A stretch of 13,947 nt of DNA from Clostridia bacterium (GTDB lineage Bacteria; Bacillota_A; Clostridia; Oscillospirales; CAG-272), in assembly GCA_017542695.1 (NCBI GenBank), contig JAFXWT010000137.1:1-13947 (forward strand). Direction: 5' to 3'. The notes beneath the pieces are model-generated. The model was given only the letters and a program-made list of their open reading frames with translations. It had not been told where the DNA came from and did not search any database. How positions within the stretch are numbered: the first letter of the stretch is position 1; each line of letters opens with the position of its first letter. This document shows, one piece after another, positions 1-7,984 of this stretch. The translations under genes were made by a program, and so were the position numbers.

Positions 1-266
1 AACCAATCGACACCGAAACTGCTGACACCGCCGATGACGAGGTCAGCTCCGCTGATCGCGTTATCGACCTCTTCTATCTGATGGTATTCTATACCGCGCG
101 GAAAATCACGGTGAAACTTCGGGTGGCGGCGCTTTTTTTTCGATGTTTCTATGATCTCCCGGTCGAGGTGCGTGCCGACAAGCGCCACATTATGTCCGTT
201 TTCGCGCGCGGGAAACGCGAGCGCCGAACCCATCATTCCCGCGCCGATTATCGTTATTTTCGCCAT
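1..266 (-). CDS. NAD-dependent glycerol-3-phosphate dehydrogenase-like protein, N-terminal part (runs off the window)
   Basis: Only the first 88 residues are present. They form a Rossmann nucleotide-binding start: a beta strand, then GAGMMG at residues 8-13, as in the GxGxxG dinucleotide loop. Later come a VGTHLDR segment (30-36), a His-Pro near 48-49 and a hydrophobic strand ADLVIGGVSSFG (74-85). The order matches the N-terminal domain of GpsA-type dehydrogenases, and more closely the sugar-cluster variants than housekeeping GpsA; that last point is from memory of the family. The start ATG lies 2 nt after the stop of the upstream isomerase gene with no strong ribosome binding site, so translation is probably coupled. 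The substrate is unknown: reduction of a triose phosphate or oxidation of a sugar-phosphate-like compound are both possible. The C-terminal catalytic domain, which would settle it, lies outside the window. Confidence 0.75.
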   Translation of the reverse strand, partial: MAKITIIGAGMMGSALAFPARENGHNVALVGTHLDREIIETSKKKRRHPKFHRDFPRGIEYHQIEEVDNAISGADLVIGGVSSFGVDW

Positions 267-268
267 TT

Positions 269-1744
269 TCAGAACGGATTTTCAGTCGGGTATTTTTCGC
301 TATTCGGTTTGTTGTAGCCGATCTTCTCCGCGCCGATGTATTTGAACACTTCAAAGAGCGCTTTGCCGTTGTGCGCGAATGTGACCGCGCCGTGGTGCGG
401 GAAGCCGTTTTCGATCAGCACGTGGCGGTAGAATCTGCCCATTTCATGTATTGCGAACACGCCGACGCCGCCGAACGATCTCGTCTTGACGGGGAGCACT
501 TCGCCCTCGGCAACATAAGCGTAAAGGTGATTGTCTGCCGTTGACTGGAGGCGATAGAATGTGATGTCGCCCGGCACGATGTCGCCCTCAAGCGTTCCGT
601 TCGTCACATCGACGGGAAGCGCGCGCGCCATGATCATCTGATTCTTCATTTCGGGATGACAGAGCTTTTTGGAGCACGTATTGCCGCAATGGAAGCCCAT
701 GAACGTATCTGTCAGCTTGTAGTCGAATTTGCCCTTGATGTCGCTTTCAAACATATCCTTCGGAACGGTATTGTTCACGTCGAGAAGCGTTACGACGTCA
801 CCCGAAACGCACTGACCGATGTACTCAGAGAGCGCGCCGTAGATATCGACCTCACACGACACGGGGATGCCGTTCCCTGTCAGGCGCGAGTTGACGTAGC
901 ACGGCACGCAGCCGAACTGCGTCTGGAAAGCGGGCCAGCACTTTCCCGCTATGGCAACGTATTCACGCGAGCCGCGGTGCGCCTCCACCCAATCGAGAAG
1001 CGTCAGCTCATACTGCGCGAGCTTTGAGAGGATCTCGGGCTTTTTGTTGCCCTTGCCGAGCTCGCGCTCCATATCCGCAACGACGTTGGGAATGCGCGCG
1101 TCGCCCGCGTGTTTGTTAAACGACTCGAACAGGTCGAGCTCCGAGTTTTCCTCGATCTCGACGCCGATATTATAAAGCTGTTTTATCGGCGCGTTGCACG
1201 CGAGGAAGTTGTTCGGGCGCGGGCCGAAGGAGATTATTTTGAGTTTTCTCAGTCCGACGATAGCGCGCGCGACGGGGATGAAGCCATTGATCAGGTCGGC
1301 GCAGTATTCCGCGTCGCCGACGGGATATTCGGGAATGTACGCGGTCACGCCGCGGAGTTTTAAGTTATAGCTTGCGTTGAGCATTCCGCAGAACGCGTCG
1401 CCGCGGTCTCCGACGAGCTTGTCGCCCGCTTCTTCTGCGGCGGCGCAGAACATAACGGGACCGTCGAATTTCTCGGCGAGCATCGTTTCGGATATTTCGG
1501 GACCGAAATTGCCGAGGTAGACGCAAAGCGCGTTACAGCCACTTTTTTTCAAGTCGTCAAGCGCCTGCATCGCCTGTATCTCACTTTCGACGATGCAGAT
1601 CGGGCACTCGTAAACGTCGCCCGCGCCGTATTTTTTCTCGTAAGCCGCGATCAGCGCGCGGCGGCGGTTGACGGAGAGCGATTCGGGGAAGCAGTCGCGC
1701 GAAACAGCGACGACGCCGAGTTTGATTTTCGGAATGTTGTTCAT
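269..1744 (-). CDS. L-fucose/L-arabinose isomerase family protein, probable L-arabinose isomerase
   Basis: A 491-residue sugar isomerase of the FucI/AraA superfamily. By operon context it should convert L-arabinose to L-ribulose in the cytoplasm. The N-terminal part (about 5-165) carries the alternating strand and helix pattern of the family. The C-terminal part has candidate metal ligands in FucI-like order: Glu298 in CEVDIYGAL, Asp322 in LLDVNN and His450/451 in FPHHGAV. This resembles the Glu/Asp/His set of L-fucose isomerase more than the Glu-Glu-His-His set of classical AraA. The length is near AraA (about 500) and shorter than FucI (about 590). An AAGGAG site at 1751-1756 sits inside the tail of the upstream araD gene, 6 nt before the ATG, with 3 nt between the genes. 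Activity on L-fucose or D-arabinose cannot be excluded. Confidence 0.85.
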   Translation of the reverse strand: MNNIPKIKLGVVAVSRDCFPESLSVNRRRALIAAYEKKYGAGDVYECPICIVESEIQAMQALDDLKKSGCNALCVYLGNFGPEISETMLAEKFDGPVMFCAAAEEAGDKLVGDRGDAFCGMLNASYNLKLRGVTAYIPEYPVGDAEYCADLINGFIPVARAIVGLRKLKIISFGPRPNNFLACNAPIKQLYNIGVEIEENSELDLFESFNKHAGDARIPNVVADMERELGKGNKKPEILSKLAQYELTLLDWVEAHRGSREYVAIAGKCWPAFQTQFGCVPCYVNSRLTGNGIPVSCEVDIYGALSEYIGQCVSGDVVTLLDVNNTVPKDMFESDIKGKFDYKLTDTFMGFHCGNTCSKKLCHPEMKNQMIMARALPVDVTNGTLEGDIVPGDITFYRLQSTADNHLYAYVAEGEVLPVKTRSFGGVGVFAIHEMGRFYRHVLIENGFPHHGAVTFAHNGKALFEVFKYIGAEKIGYNKPNSEKYPTENPF

Positions 1745-1747
1745 ATC

Positions 1748-2440
1748 TTACTCCTTATCTTTTTGACCGTAAGCGGCGCTATGTCCGTGCTTGCGGCAAT
1801 AATGTTTTTCAATGATGAAATTTTCGACGCGCGGCGCGTCGGGAGATATGCCGATGGTGAGGAACGCGAGCTTTGCGACCTCCTCGACGGTGACTGCGTT
1901 TTCAACGGCGGCCATCGCCGACTTGCCGAACGTGAACACTCCGTGGTTACGGACGAGTACGGCAGGCATCTTTACGGGGTCGGATATCGCCTCGGCGATG
2001 ACCTTTCCCGTATTCATTTCATAGTCGCCCGCCACCTCGTCGGCTGTGAGAGACCGCGTGCACGGCACGTCGCCGTAAAATGCGTCGGCGTGCGTGGTGC
2101 CGTATGCTTTGATGCTCTTCCCCGCCTGCGCGAACGACGTCGCAAAAGTGGAGTGCGTGTGGGTGACGGCGGAGATATCGGGGTATGTTTTGTATAGGTA
2201 AATATGCGTTGGGGAGTCGACAGACGGGCGATATTTTCCCTCGACGACGTTTCCGCAAAGATCGACGACGACCATATCGTCGGGCGTAAGTTCGTCATAC
2301 GGCACGCCGCTCGGCTTTATGACGACAAGGCCTCGCTCGCGGTCGACAGCACTGACGTTGCCCCACGTCAGTTTGACGAGGCCGTGCTCTTTGAGCGCGA
2401 CGTTCGCGGCGCACACGCTGATTTTCAGTTTTTCAAGCAT
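1748..2440 (-). CDS. araD: L-ribulose-5-phosphate 4-epimerase
   Basis: A 230-residue class II aldolase-fold epimerase that converts L-ribulose 5-phosphate to D-xylulose 5-phosphate, the last dedicated step of L-arabinose catabolism. It aligns by eye along its whole length with E. coli AraD, including LVKLTWGNVSAVDRERG near the N-terminus, GTTHADAFYG (114-123) and a terminal YGQ. Zinc ligands are visible as Asp75 in PSVDSPTH, His94 and His96 in VTHTH, and His166 in RNHG. The catalytic pair corresponding to E. coli Asp120 and Tyr229 is present as Asp119 and Tyr224. The start at 2440 is preferred over an in-frame ATG 33 bases upstream, because GGAGGA at 2446-2451 lies 5 nt before it and the protein then begins MLEKLK like E. 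coli AraD. The first 8 bases overlap the end of the kinase gene, so translation is likely coupled. Confidence 0.95.
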   Translation of the reverse strand: MLEKLKISVCAANVALKEHGLVKLTWGNVSAVDRERGLVVIKPSGVPYDELTPDDMVVVDLCGNVVEGKYRPSVDSPTHIYLYKTYPDISAVTHTHSTFATSFAQAGKSIKAYGTTHADAFYGDVPCTRSLTADEVAGDYEMNTGKVIAEAISDPVKMPAVLVRNHGVFTFGKSAMAAVENAVTVEEVAKLAFLTIGISPDAPRVENFIIEKHYCRKHGHSAAYGQKDKE

Positions 2441-3983
2441 GAACGTCCTCCGATGCGAGTTTTTCGGCGGCAAGTCCCGATTTGTAAAGTTTCATATAGC
2501 GAGAGAATTTCGCCCGTTCAGCGTCGCTCGACATAACGGTCGTTTTCTCCGTGCCGGCAAAAATTCTATCAAGGAAAGCGGGCAGGTCGCGCCCGTTTTC
2601 AAGCGCGAACAGCGCGAGGAGAGCCACGCCCCACGCGCCTCCCTCGCCGGCGTTTTTCATCACGGTGACGGGAGCGCCGAGCAACGCCGACGTCGCGTTC
2701 TGACCGACGAAATCAGTCTTGTAAAAGCCGCCGTGTGCGGTGACAGACGATATCTTCACGCCCTCGCCGTCGAGGATATCCATCCCGAGCGAGAGCGCGG
2801 CGACAGCCGAGTATATCTGCATTTGCATGAAATTCGCAAGCGTCAGCTTGCCCTCCGGCGTGCGGAGCGTCATCAGCATTCCGTTCTCCGTGCCGGCGAC
2901 CGGCTCGCCCGCGAGGAAATTATAGCCGACGACGTCGCCGACGTCACCATCGCTTTCAAGTGACTTTTTGAAAAGTTCAGAAAAAAGTTCGCCGCGCGGC
3001 ACGTCCGTGCCGAAAAGCGACAGGACTTCGGAAAAGAGCGATACCCACTCGTTTATCTCATTGGTGCAGTTGTTGGCGTGGAGCATCGCAACGTCGTGAC
3101 CGTCGGGCGTTTTGACAATGTCGACTTCCGGATAGTATTTACGTAGCGGGCGCTCGAGCACGACACAGAGATTTGCCGACGTGCCGGACGAAACGTTCGC
3201 CGTCGTCGGACAGACGCTCATCGTCGCTATCATTCCCGTGCCCATGTCGCCCTCGGGCGGGCACATAAGCGCTCCCGCGCGGAGCTTTCCGCTCCTGTCG
3301 AGCAGGCGAGCTCCTTTTTCCGTGAGATATCCCGCGCACTGACCCGCGAGGAGCACGCGCGGCAGCAGCGTCTCGAATTTCGTTTTTATCCCGAGCGACG
3401 CGAGGTGCGCGTTGAAGATTTCGAGCTTCGACGCGTCGTAGTCGCCGTCTTTGATCGGGAACATTCCCGATGCGTCGTTGACTCCGAGCACGCGCTCGCC
3501 CGACAAAACATAATGTATGTATCCCGAAAGGGTGTAGAGGTGCGCGATCTTATCTACGTGCGGGAGCTTGTCGGTCACCGATTTGTAATACTGCGAGACG
3601 CTCCATCGCATCGGGATGTGGAAATCGAGGAGCTTTGACAGCGTTTCCGACGCTTCGGCGGTGTTGGTGTTACGCCAAGTGCGGAACGGCGCGAGGAGGT
3701 TATCGTGTTTATCGAAGGCGAGATAGCCGTGCATCATCGCCGAAACGCCGACGGCGTCAAGCGTCGTCAGGTCCTCTCCGAATTTCGCCTTGTAGTCGGC
3801 GGCGAGCGCCATGTAGCTCTCTGAAAGTCCCTTGAACGCCTGCTCCAAAGGATACGACCAGAGTCCGTCTGTGAGGATGTTTTCCCATTCGTATACGCCG
3901 GAGGCGACGACCTTTCCGTCTTCGTCGCACAGGACGGCTTTAATGCGTGTCGAGCCAAGCTCGATGCCGAGTATTTTTTTCAT
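2433..3983 (-). CDS. FGGY-family carbohydrate kinase, probable L-ribulokinase
   Basis: A 516-residue sugar kinase of the FGGY family with the actin-like ATPase fold. The phosphate-1 motif is at residues 6-18 (GIELGSTRIKAVL), a MHGY sugar-pocket segment at 84-87, the likely catalytic base Asp246 in EGDMGTGM, a phosphate-2-like stretch at 263-271 (NVSSGTSAN), and the adenosine loop AHGGFYKTD (416-424) followed by GEGGAWG (446-452). It is the first gene of the leftward operon, followed by araD and the isomerase, so ATP-dependent phosphorylation of L-ribulose is the best inference. The sequence is not close enough to classical AraB to claim that from sequence alone; a xylulokinase- or fuculokinase-like activity is the alternative. 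A GAGG site lies 5 nt before the ATG. The stop codon lies inside the start of araD (8-nt overlap). Confidence 0.9.
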   Translation of the reverse strand: MKKILGIELGSTRIKAVLCDEDGKVVASGVYEWENILTDGLWSYPLEQAFKGLSESYMALAADYKAKFGEDLTTLDAVGVSAMMHGYLAFDKHDNLLAPFRTWRNTNTAEASETLSKLLDFHIPMRWSVSQYYKSVTDKLPHVDKIAHLYTLSGYIHYVLSGERVLGVNDASGMFPIKDGDYDASKLEIFNAHLASLGIKTKFETLLPRVLLAGQCAGYLTEKGARLLDRSGKLRAGALMCPPEGDMGTGMIATMSVCPTTANVSSGTSANLCVVLERPLRKYYPEVDIVKTPDGHDVAMLHANNCTNEINEWVSLFSEVLSLFGTDVPRGELFSELFKKSLESDGDVGDVVGYNFLAGEPVAGTENGMLMTLRTPEGKLTLANFMQMQIYSAVAALSLGMDILDGEGVKISSVTAHGGFYKTDFVGQNATSALLGAPVTVMKNAGEGGAWGVALLALFALENGRDLPAFLDRIFAGTEKTTVMSSDAERAKFSRYMKLYKSGLAAEKLASEDVHA

Positions 3984-4015
3984 GGTGACCTCGTATGTTA
4001 TGTCTTTATATATGA

Positions 4016-4044
4016 ATTATACCGCGCGCGAGCGGATTAGTCAA
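4016..4044 (-). promoter_or_regulatory. Sigma-A promoter of the kinase-araD-isomerase operon
   Basis: Read leftward, TTGACT (4039-4044) is followed by a 17-bp spacer and a perfect TATAAT (4016-4021). The predicted transcript start is near 4009, giving a leader of about 25 bases before the kinase ATG. The spacer is very G+C rich (alternating CG). A strong unregulated promoter would be unexpected for a sugar operon, so repression is likely. Confidence 0.85.
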
Positions 4045-4095
4045 GAGGTTTCAAAGGCAAAAAAGCGGTCAAGCGGCGGCAAGGGCTTCCAAATA

Positions 4096-4115
4096 CAAAC
4101 TCATGTGAGTGTTTG
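4096..4115. promoter_or_regulatory. Possible operator palindrome between the two divergent sugar operons
   Basis: An imperfect 20-bp inverted repeat has outer arms CAAAC (4096-4100) and GTTTG (4111-4115), and inner arms ACTCA/TGAGT around TG (4099-4110). It sits upstream of both divergent promoters. A TACAAAC half-motif at 4094-4100 recurs in the same direction at 4172-4178. This is compatible with a shared repressor or activator site. No regulator of the LacI, AraC or GntR type is present in the window, and this is not a match to the B. subtilis AraR box. Confidence 0.3.
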
Positions 4116-4197
4116 AGGTTCCGCGCACGTTTGTTTGCTTCTTTCCGTTTTTTCTTTCAGATACAGAAAAGTACAAACAGAAAAAACACAACCGGTG

Positions 4198-4226
4198 TTG
4201 ATTTTTTCCGAAAAATCATATATAAT
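4198..4226 (+). promoter_or_regulatory. Sigma-A promoter of the glycosidase-esterase-isomerase operon
   Basis: TTGATT (4198-4203), a 17-bp spacer and a perfect TATAAT (4221-4226). The predicted start near 4233 gives a leader of about 28 bases. A GGGAGG ribosome binding site (4247-4252) precedes the ATG at 4261 by 8 nt. Confidence 0.85.
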
Positions 4227-4260
4227 TAAATTGACAAATAAATTAAGGGAGGAAAGACAC

Positions 4261-6336
4261 ATGAAACTCACGTTTGAAAAAGCAAGCTGGATCTGGGAAA
4301 ACACCTCTCCCAAACCCGACGAATACGCCGAATTCAAGTGCGTTTTCGCCGCGGACGCAAAGAAAAAACAATACCTTTCGATATCCGCCGATTCGGACTA
4401 CACGGTTTATATCAACGGTGCGCTCGCCGCGTTCGGTCAGTATCACGACTACCCGCATTTTAAGGTTGGGGACAAGGTAGATATTTCCGAATTCGTATAC
4501 GGCGGCAAAAACGACATCCGCGTCGTCGTGTGGTACTACGGAAAAAGCAACATGTCGTATTCCGTCGGTCGCGCCGGAGTCATATTCGAAGTGACCGAGA
4601 ACGAAAAGGTCGTCGCTTTTTCGTCGCCTGACACGCCGTCGCGCATCGCCGCGGGATACGTGAGCCACAAGTGCGTTGACATCACGGAACAGCTCGGTCT
4701 CTCTTATGAATACGACGCGACAAGCGCCAAAGGCGAATTTTCGCCGAGCGTCGCCGTACCCGATATCTCGCGCGACATCACGCTCCGACCGATCAAAAAG
4801 ACGGTGCTGCGCGAGCGCACGACGTTCAAAAAAGCATTCGGCGGCACGTACCGCTTTATAAACCCGACGGGCGCGCTTTCTCCCGATATGCAAAAGGCGG
4901 CGCTCACGTTCATCCGCGCCGACAGGAGCGAAGGATGGGGCACGCCGTTTGAATTGAGATCGGACAACGGCGAAAACGTTTACTTCATCATCGACGTCGG
5001 CCGCGAGGAATGCGGATTCCTCGATTTCGATATCACCGTGCCCGAGGCGTGCGACGTTTTCATCGCCTACGGCGAGCACCTTGAGGACGGCCGAGTCAGA
5101 ACTCACAAGCGCAACTATACCTGCGTCTATCACGCAAAAGCGGGAAAGAACAGTTTTATGAACACTTTCCGCCGCTTCGGATGCAGATATCTCGAATTCT
5201 TCATCGGAGCGAAAGAAGTCCGCGTCGATTACGCGGGCATACGCCCCGTCGAATATCCGCTGAACGTTAAAAAGCCCGACACGGGCAGCGTTCTGCGCGA
5301 CGCGATATACGAAATGTCGGAGCGGACGCTGTCGCTGTGTATGCACGAACACTACGAGGACTGCCCGTGGCGCGAGCAGGCGCTTTACACCATGGATTCG
5401 CGCAACCAGATGCTCTTCGGCTACTACGCGTTCGGCGAATATGAGTTCGCGCGCGCATCTCTTTACCTCATGTCTCAGGGACAGAGGGAAAAGGACGGAC
5501 TGCTCGACATCTGCTTCCCGACCGACAACAAGCTGACGATCCCCTCCTTCTCGCTGATGTATTTCATCGAGATGCGCGAATACATAGTTTATTCGGGCGA
5601 CACGTCGCTTGCGGAGGAGTGCTATCACGTGCTGACGGTGCTTGCAAAGGCGTTCTTATCCCGAATCGACTCGACGGGGCTTTGCCCGAGCTTTTACTCG
5701 GACGACGGTGATTACTGGGGCTTCTACGAGTGGTCGGAAACACTCGACGGCGTGTTCGGCGAAACGAAAAAGCGTTACGAATGCCCGCTGAACGCGTGTC
5801 TCTCGATCGCGCTCTGGAACATGGCGAAGATATCGCGTTTCCTCGGCTTCACGAGCGACGAAAAATATTATCTTGAAAAAGCGAGAAAGCTCAACGCAGC
5901 GATAAGACGCAATTTCTGGAACGAAAAGGACAAACTTTTCGTCTCGTTCTCAGACGGCGAAAAGGAAAAATACTCCGTTTACGTAAATTCCGCGTGCGTG
6001 CTCTGCGGCGCGGCAGACGAGGTCGACAAGTCGGTGATCGAAACGATCCTCTACGCTAACGGCGACGGCGACACGGGGCTTTACGTCGTTCCGATCACGC
6101 TCAGTATGCACGTAATGAGATACGACGCGATGCTCCACCTCGACAAAACGTGCGGCGAGTTCATTCTCGACGATATCGACAGAACGTATCTGTATATGCT
6201 CCGTCACGGCGCGACGGCGTGCTGGGAAACGATCAAGGGCGAGCGCGACTTCGACTGGGTCGGAAGTCTCTGTCACGGCTGGGCGGCGCTGCCGATATAT
6301 TACTACGAGACACTGATAAAGAAGGGCAAAAAATGA
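4261..6336 (+). CDS. GH78-like (alpha-L-rhamnosidase-type) six-hairpin glycosidase, cytoplasmic
   Basis: A 691-residue glycoside hydrolase. Residues about 1-330 are beta-rich, with WIW near the N-terminus and a carbohydrate-binding-like sandwich. About 340-640 form the (alpha/alpha)6 barrel of the Bac_rhamnosid6H type. The diagnostic stretch EDCPWREQ has Asp367 and Glu372 where GH78 enzymes carry acidic active-site residues, and Glu656 in CWETIKG matches the C-terminal catalytic base motif (WE). There is no signal peptide, so it should act on imported oligosaccharides. The substrate is not settled: rhamnosides are the family default, but the neighbouring arabinose operon makes an arabinosyl or other deoxyhexosyl or pentosyl linkage plausible. 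The start at 4261 is supported by GGGAGG 8 nt upstream; an in-frame extension to 4135 crosses the promoter and is rejected. The stop overlaps the next gene (ATGA). Confidence 0.85.
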   Translation: MKLTFEKASWIWENTSPKPDEYAEFKCVFAADAKKKQYLSISADSDYTVYINGALAAFGQYHDYPHFKVGDKVDISEFVYGGKNDIRVVVWYYGKSNMSYSVGRAGVIFEVTENEKVVAFSSPDTPSRIAAGYVSHKCVDITEQLGLSYEYDATSAKGEFSPSVAVPDISRDITLRPIKKTVLRERTTFKKAFGGTYRFINPTGALSPDMQKAALTFIRADRSEGWGTPFELRSDNGENVYFIIDVGREECGFLDFDITVPEACDVFIAYGEHLEDGRVRTHKRNYTCVYHAKAGKNSFMNTFRRFGCRYLEFFIGAKEVRVDYAGIRPVEYPLNVKKPDTGSVLRDAIYEMSERTLSLCMHEHYEDCPWREQALYTMDSRNQMLFGYYAFGEYEFARASLYLMSQGQREKDGLLDICFPTDNKLTIPSFSLMYFIEMREYIVYSGDTSLAEECYHVLTVLAKAFLSRIDSTGLCPSFYSDDGDYWGFYEWSETLDGVFGETKKRYECPLNACLSIALWNMAKISRFLGFTSDEKYYLEKARKLNAAIRRNFWNEKDKLFVSFSDGEKEKYSVYVNSACVLCGAADEVDKSVIETILYANGDGDTGLYVVPITLSMHVMRYDAMLHLDKTCGEFILDDIDRTYLYMLRHGATACWETIKGERDFDWVGSLCHGWAALPIYYYETLIKKGKK

Positions 6337-7052
6337 AGATAATCGAAAAGATCAGCGCCAAAAACGCTGACAATTACGGCATGCCCGTGACGATCGCTTT
6401 TCTCGGCGACAGCGTGACGCACGGTTGCTTTGACTGTTACACAAATGAAAAGGGGCAGGTCGATACGTATTTCGACGCATCGAGCGCGTATCCGACGCGC
6501 CTTTGGGAAATGATGCACCTGCTCTACCCCGCGGCGCAGATAAACGTTGTCAACAGCGGCATCAGCGGCGATAACACATACCGCGGCAGGCGGCGCTTTG
6601 AGCGCGACGTGGCAAAATACTCGCCCGATCTCGTCGTCGTCAGCTACGGGCTCAACGACTCGACAGGCGGGATAAGCAAGCTCGGCGAATACAAGGACAA
6701 TCTCGCGGAGATATTCGACAAAGTCGCCGCGACGGGCGCGGAATGCATATTCCTGACACAGAACATGATGTGCATCAAAGTCAGCTGCCATTTGTCCGAA
6801 GAAAATCATCGCGCGGCGGCGGAAAACCTCGCGCGCGTGCAGAACGACGGCGTTCTGAAAGCGTATTTCGACGGCGCAAAGGAAGTTGCGGCGGCGCACG
6901 ACGTGAAGGTATGCGATATCTACTCCGCTTGGGAGACGATGGCGAAAGCAGGCGTCGACACGACGGAACTGCTTGCAAACCGTCTCAACCACCCGATAGA
7001 AAAAATGCACTTCTACACGGCGATAAAACTCATCGAAACGATGTTCGAGTGA
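6333..7052 (+). CDS. SGNH/GDSL hydrolase (probable carbohydrate esterase)
   Basis: A 239-residue SGNH hydrolase without signal peptide. Block I is GDSVTHG with nucleophile Ser27, block II has Gly76 in NSGISGDNT, block III is YGLNDS with Asn108, and block V is NHP with His220. The Asp usually found three residues before that His is Arg here (RLNH), so the enzyme may rely on a Ser-His dyad or recruit another acid. By context it probably removes acetyl or similar ester groups from the oligosaccharide cut by the upstream glycosidase; this is inference. It overlaps the glycosidase gene by 4 nt (ATGA). GAAGGG (6321-6326) lies 6 nt before the ATG, which fixes the start well downstream of a longer open frame beginning at 6150. 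Confidence 0.85.
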   Translation: MKIIEKISAKNADNYGMPVTIAFLGDSVTHGCFDCYTNEKGQVDTYFDASSAYPTRLWEMMHLLYPAAQINVVNSGISGDNTYRGRRRFERDVAKYSPDLVVVSYGLNDSTGGISKLGEYKDNLAEIFDKVAATGAECIFLTQNMMCIKVSCHLSEENHRAAAENLARVQNDGVLKAYFDGAKEVAAAHDVKVCDIYSAWETMAKAGVDTTELLANRLNHPIEKMHFYTAIKLIETMFE

Positions 7053-7062
7053 CGGAGGGAAT

Positions 7063-7932
7063 ATGGAGCTTTCGTTTTCACTGAACTACCTGATGAAAAA
7101 CTCACATGGAAAGATACTCCGCACCGCCGACGAAGCGGCGAAGATATGCCGCGCCGCCGGTTTTCGATATATCGACTACACTCCCGATTTCAAATCGGAC
7201 GATTGGGCGGAAAAGGCGCGGCGCGACAGGGAGCTTTTCGACTCGCTCGGCATAACGGTCGAGCAGACGCACGCGCCGTTCAACAGGTATCAGTCGCATC
7301 CCGACGACGTTTTCCCGACGTACTTTAAGCGTGTGTTCGAGGCGTCGAAGATGCTCGGCGCGAAATACGTCGTCGTCCACGCGGACGAATACAGAACAGT
7401 CGACCGTTTCGACGAAAAGGAAATTCTCGATTTCACATACGACTATCTCGCGCCCCACGTCGATTACAGCGCGAAAAACGGGCTAGTCGTCGCCGTCGAG
7501 AACGTATTTGAGGACAACACGACGCGCCGGCCGAAGATAAACGGCAAATCGCGCTATACCTCGCGCGTCGAGGAGCTGAAAGACGTCATCGAGCGGTTCA
7601 ATACTCCGACGGTGCGTTGTTGTTGGGATTACGGTCACGCCGGAGTCGCCTACGGCAAATCTGAAATGGTCGACGCGCTCACAGAGGTCGCAAAATACGT
7701 CGTCTGCACTCACGTGCACGACAATTACTACGGCAATGACCTGCACCTCGTGCCGTTCCTCGGCGACGCCGATTGGAACAAAAATCTCGCTCCGCTGAAA
7801 GAAGCGGGATACAAAGGAAAGCTCTCGCTCGAGCTCGTCTACGGCGAGTTCAGCGACGCTCTCGCCGCCGATTTCATGCGATTTGCGCACTCGGCGGGAA
7901 AAGAGCTGTGCGACATATTCGATAATACATGA
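7063..7932 (+). CDS. Sugar phosphate isomerase/epimerase-type TIM-barrel protein
   Basis: A 289-residue protein of the xylose-isomerase-like (AP endonuclease family 2) TIM barrel. The metal-binding pattern of the family is complete: Glu146 in VENV, Asp189 and His192 in CWDYGHAG, His217 and His219 in CTHVHDN followed by His228 in DLHLVP, and Glu257 in LSLELVYG. Members act on sugars, keto-sugars or inositol derivatives as isomerases, epimerases or dehydratases; the substrate cannot be read from the sequence. It is the last gene of the rightward operon. GGAGGG (7054-7059) precedes the ATG, and the intergenic gap is 10 nt. A strong terminator follows at once. It may interconvert the sugar released by the glycosidase into a form usable by the arabinose operon. 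Confidence 0.85.
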   Translation: MELSFSLNYLMKNSHGKILRTADEAAKICRAAGFRYIDYTPDFKSDDWAEKARRDRELFDSLGITVEQTHAPFNRYQSHPDDVFPTYFKRVFEASKMLGAKYVVVHADEYRTVDRFDEKEILDFTYDYLAPHVDYSAKNGLVVAVENVFEDNTTRRPKINGKSRYTSRVEELKDVIERFNTPTVRCCWDYGHAGVAYGKSEMVDALTEVAKYVVCTHVHDNYYGNDLHLVPFLGDADWNKNLAPLKEAGYKGKLSLELVYGEFSDALAADFMRFAHSAGKELCDIFDNT

Positions 7933-7960
7933 AAAAAAGCGCCCCCGCGGGCGCTTTTTT
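7933..7960. terminator. Bidirectional rho-independent terminator
   Basis: Stem GCGCCC/GGGCGC (7939-7944 and 7949-7954) with a CCGC loop, flanked by six A (7933-7938) and six T (7955-7960). It closes the rightward sugar operon and, on the other strand, the converging XRE regulator gene. Confidence 0.95.
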
Positions 7961-7984
7961 ATGATGTTCCGTTTTGATCCGTGC

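Noticed and set aside
4243..5628. 461-codon open frame on the - strand opposite the glycosidase gene
   Set aside because: It is antisense to a clear GH78-like gene, has an arginine- and valine-rich composition typical of shadow frames in G+C-rich codon usage, lacks a ribosome binding site and runs over the promoter at its end.
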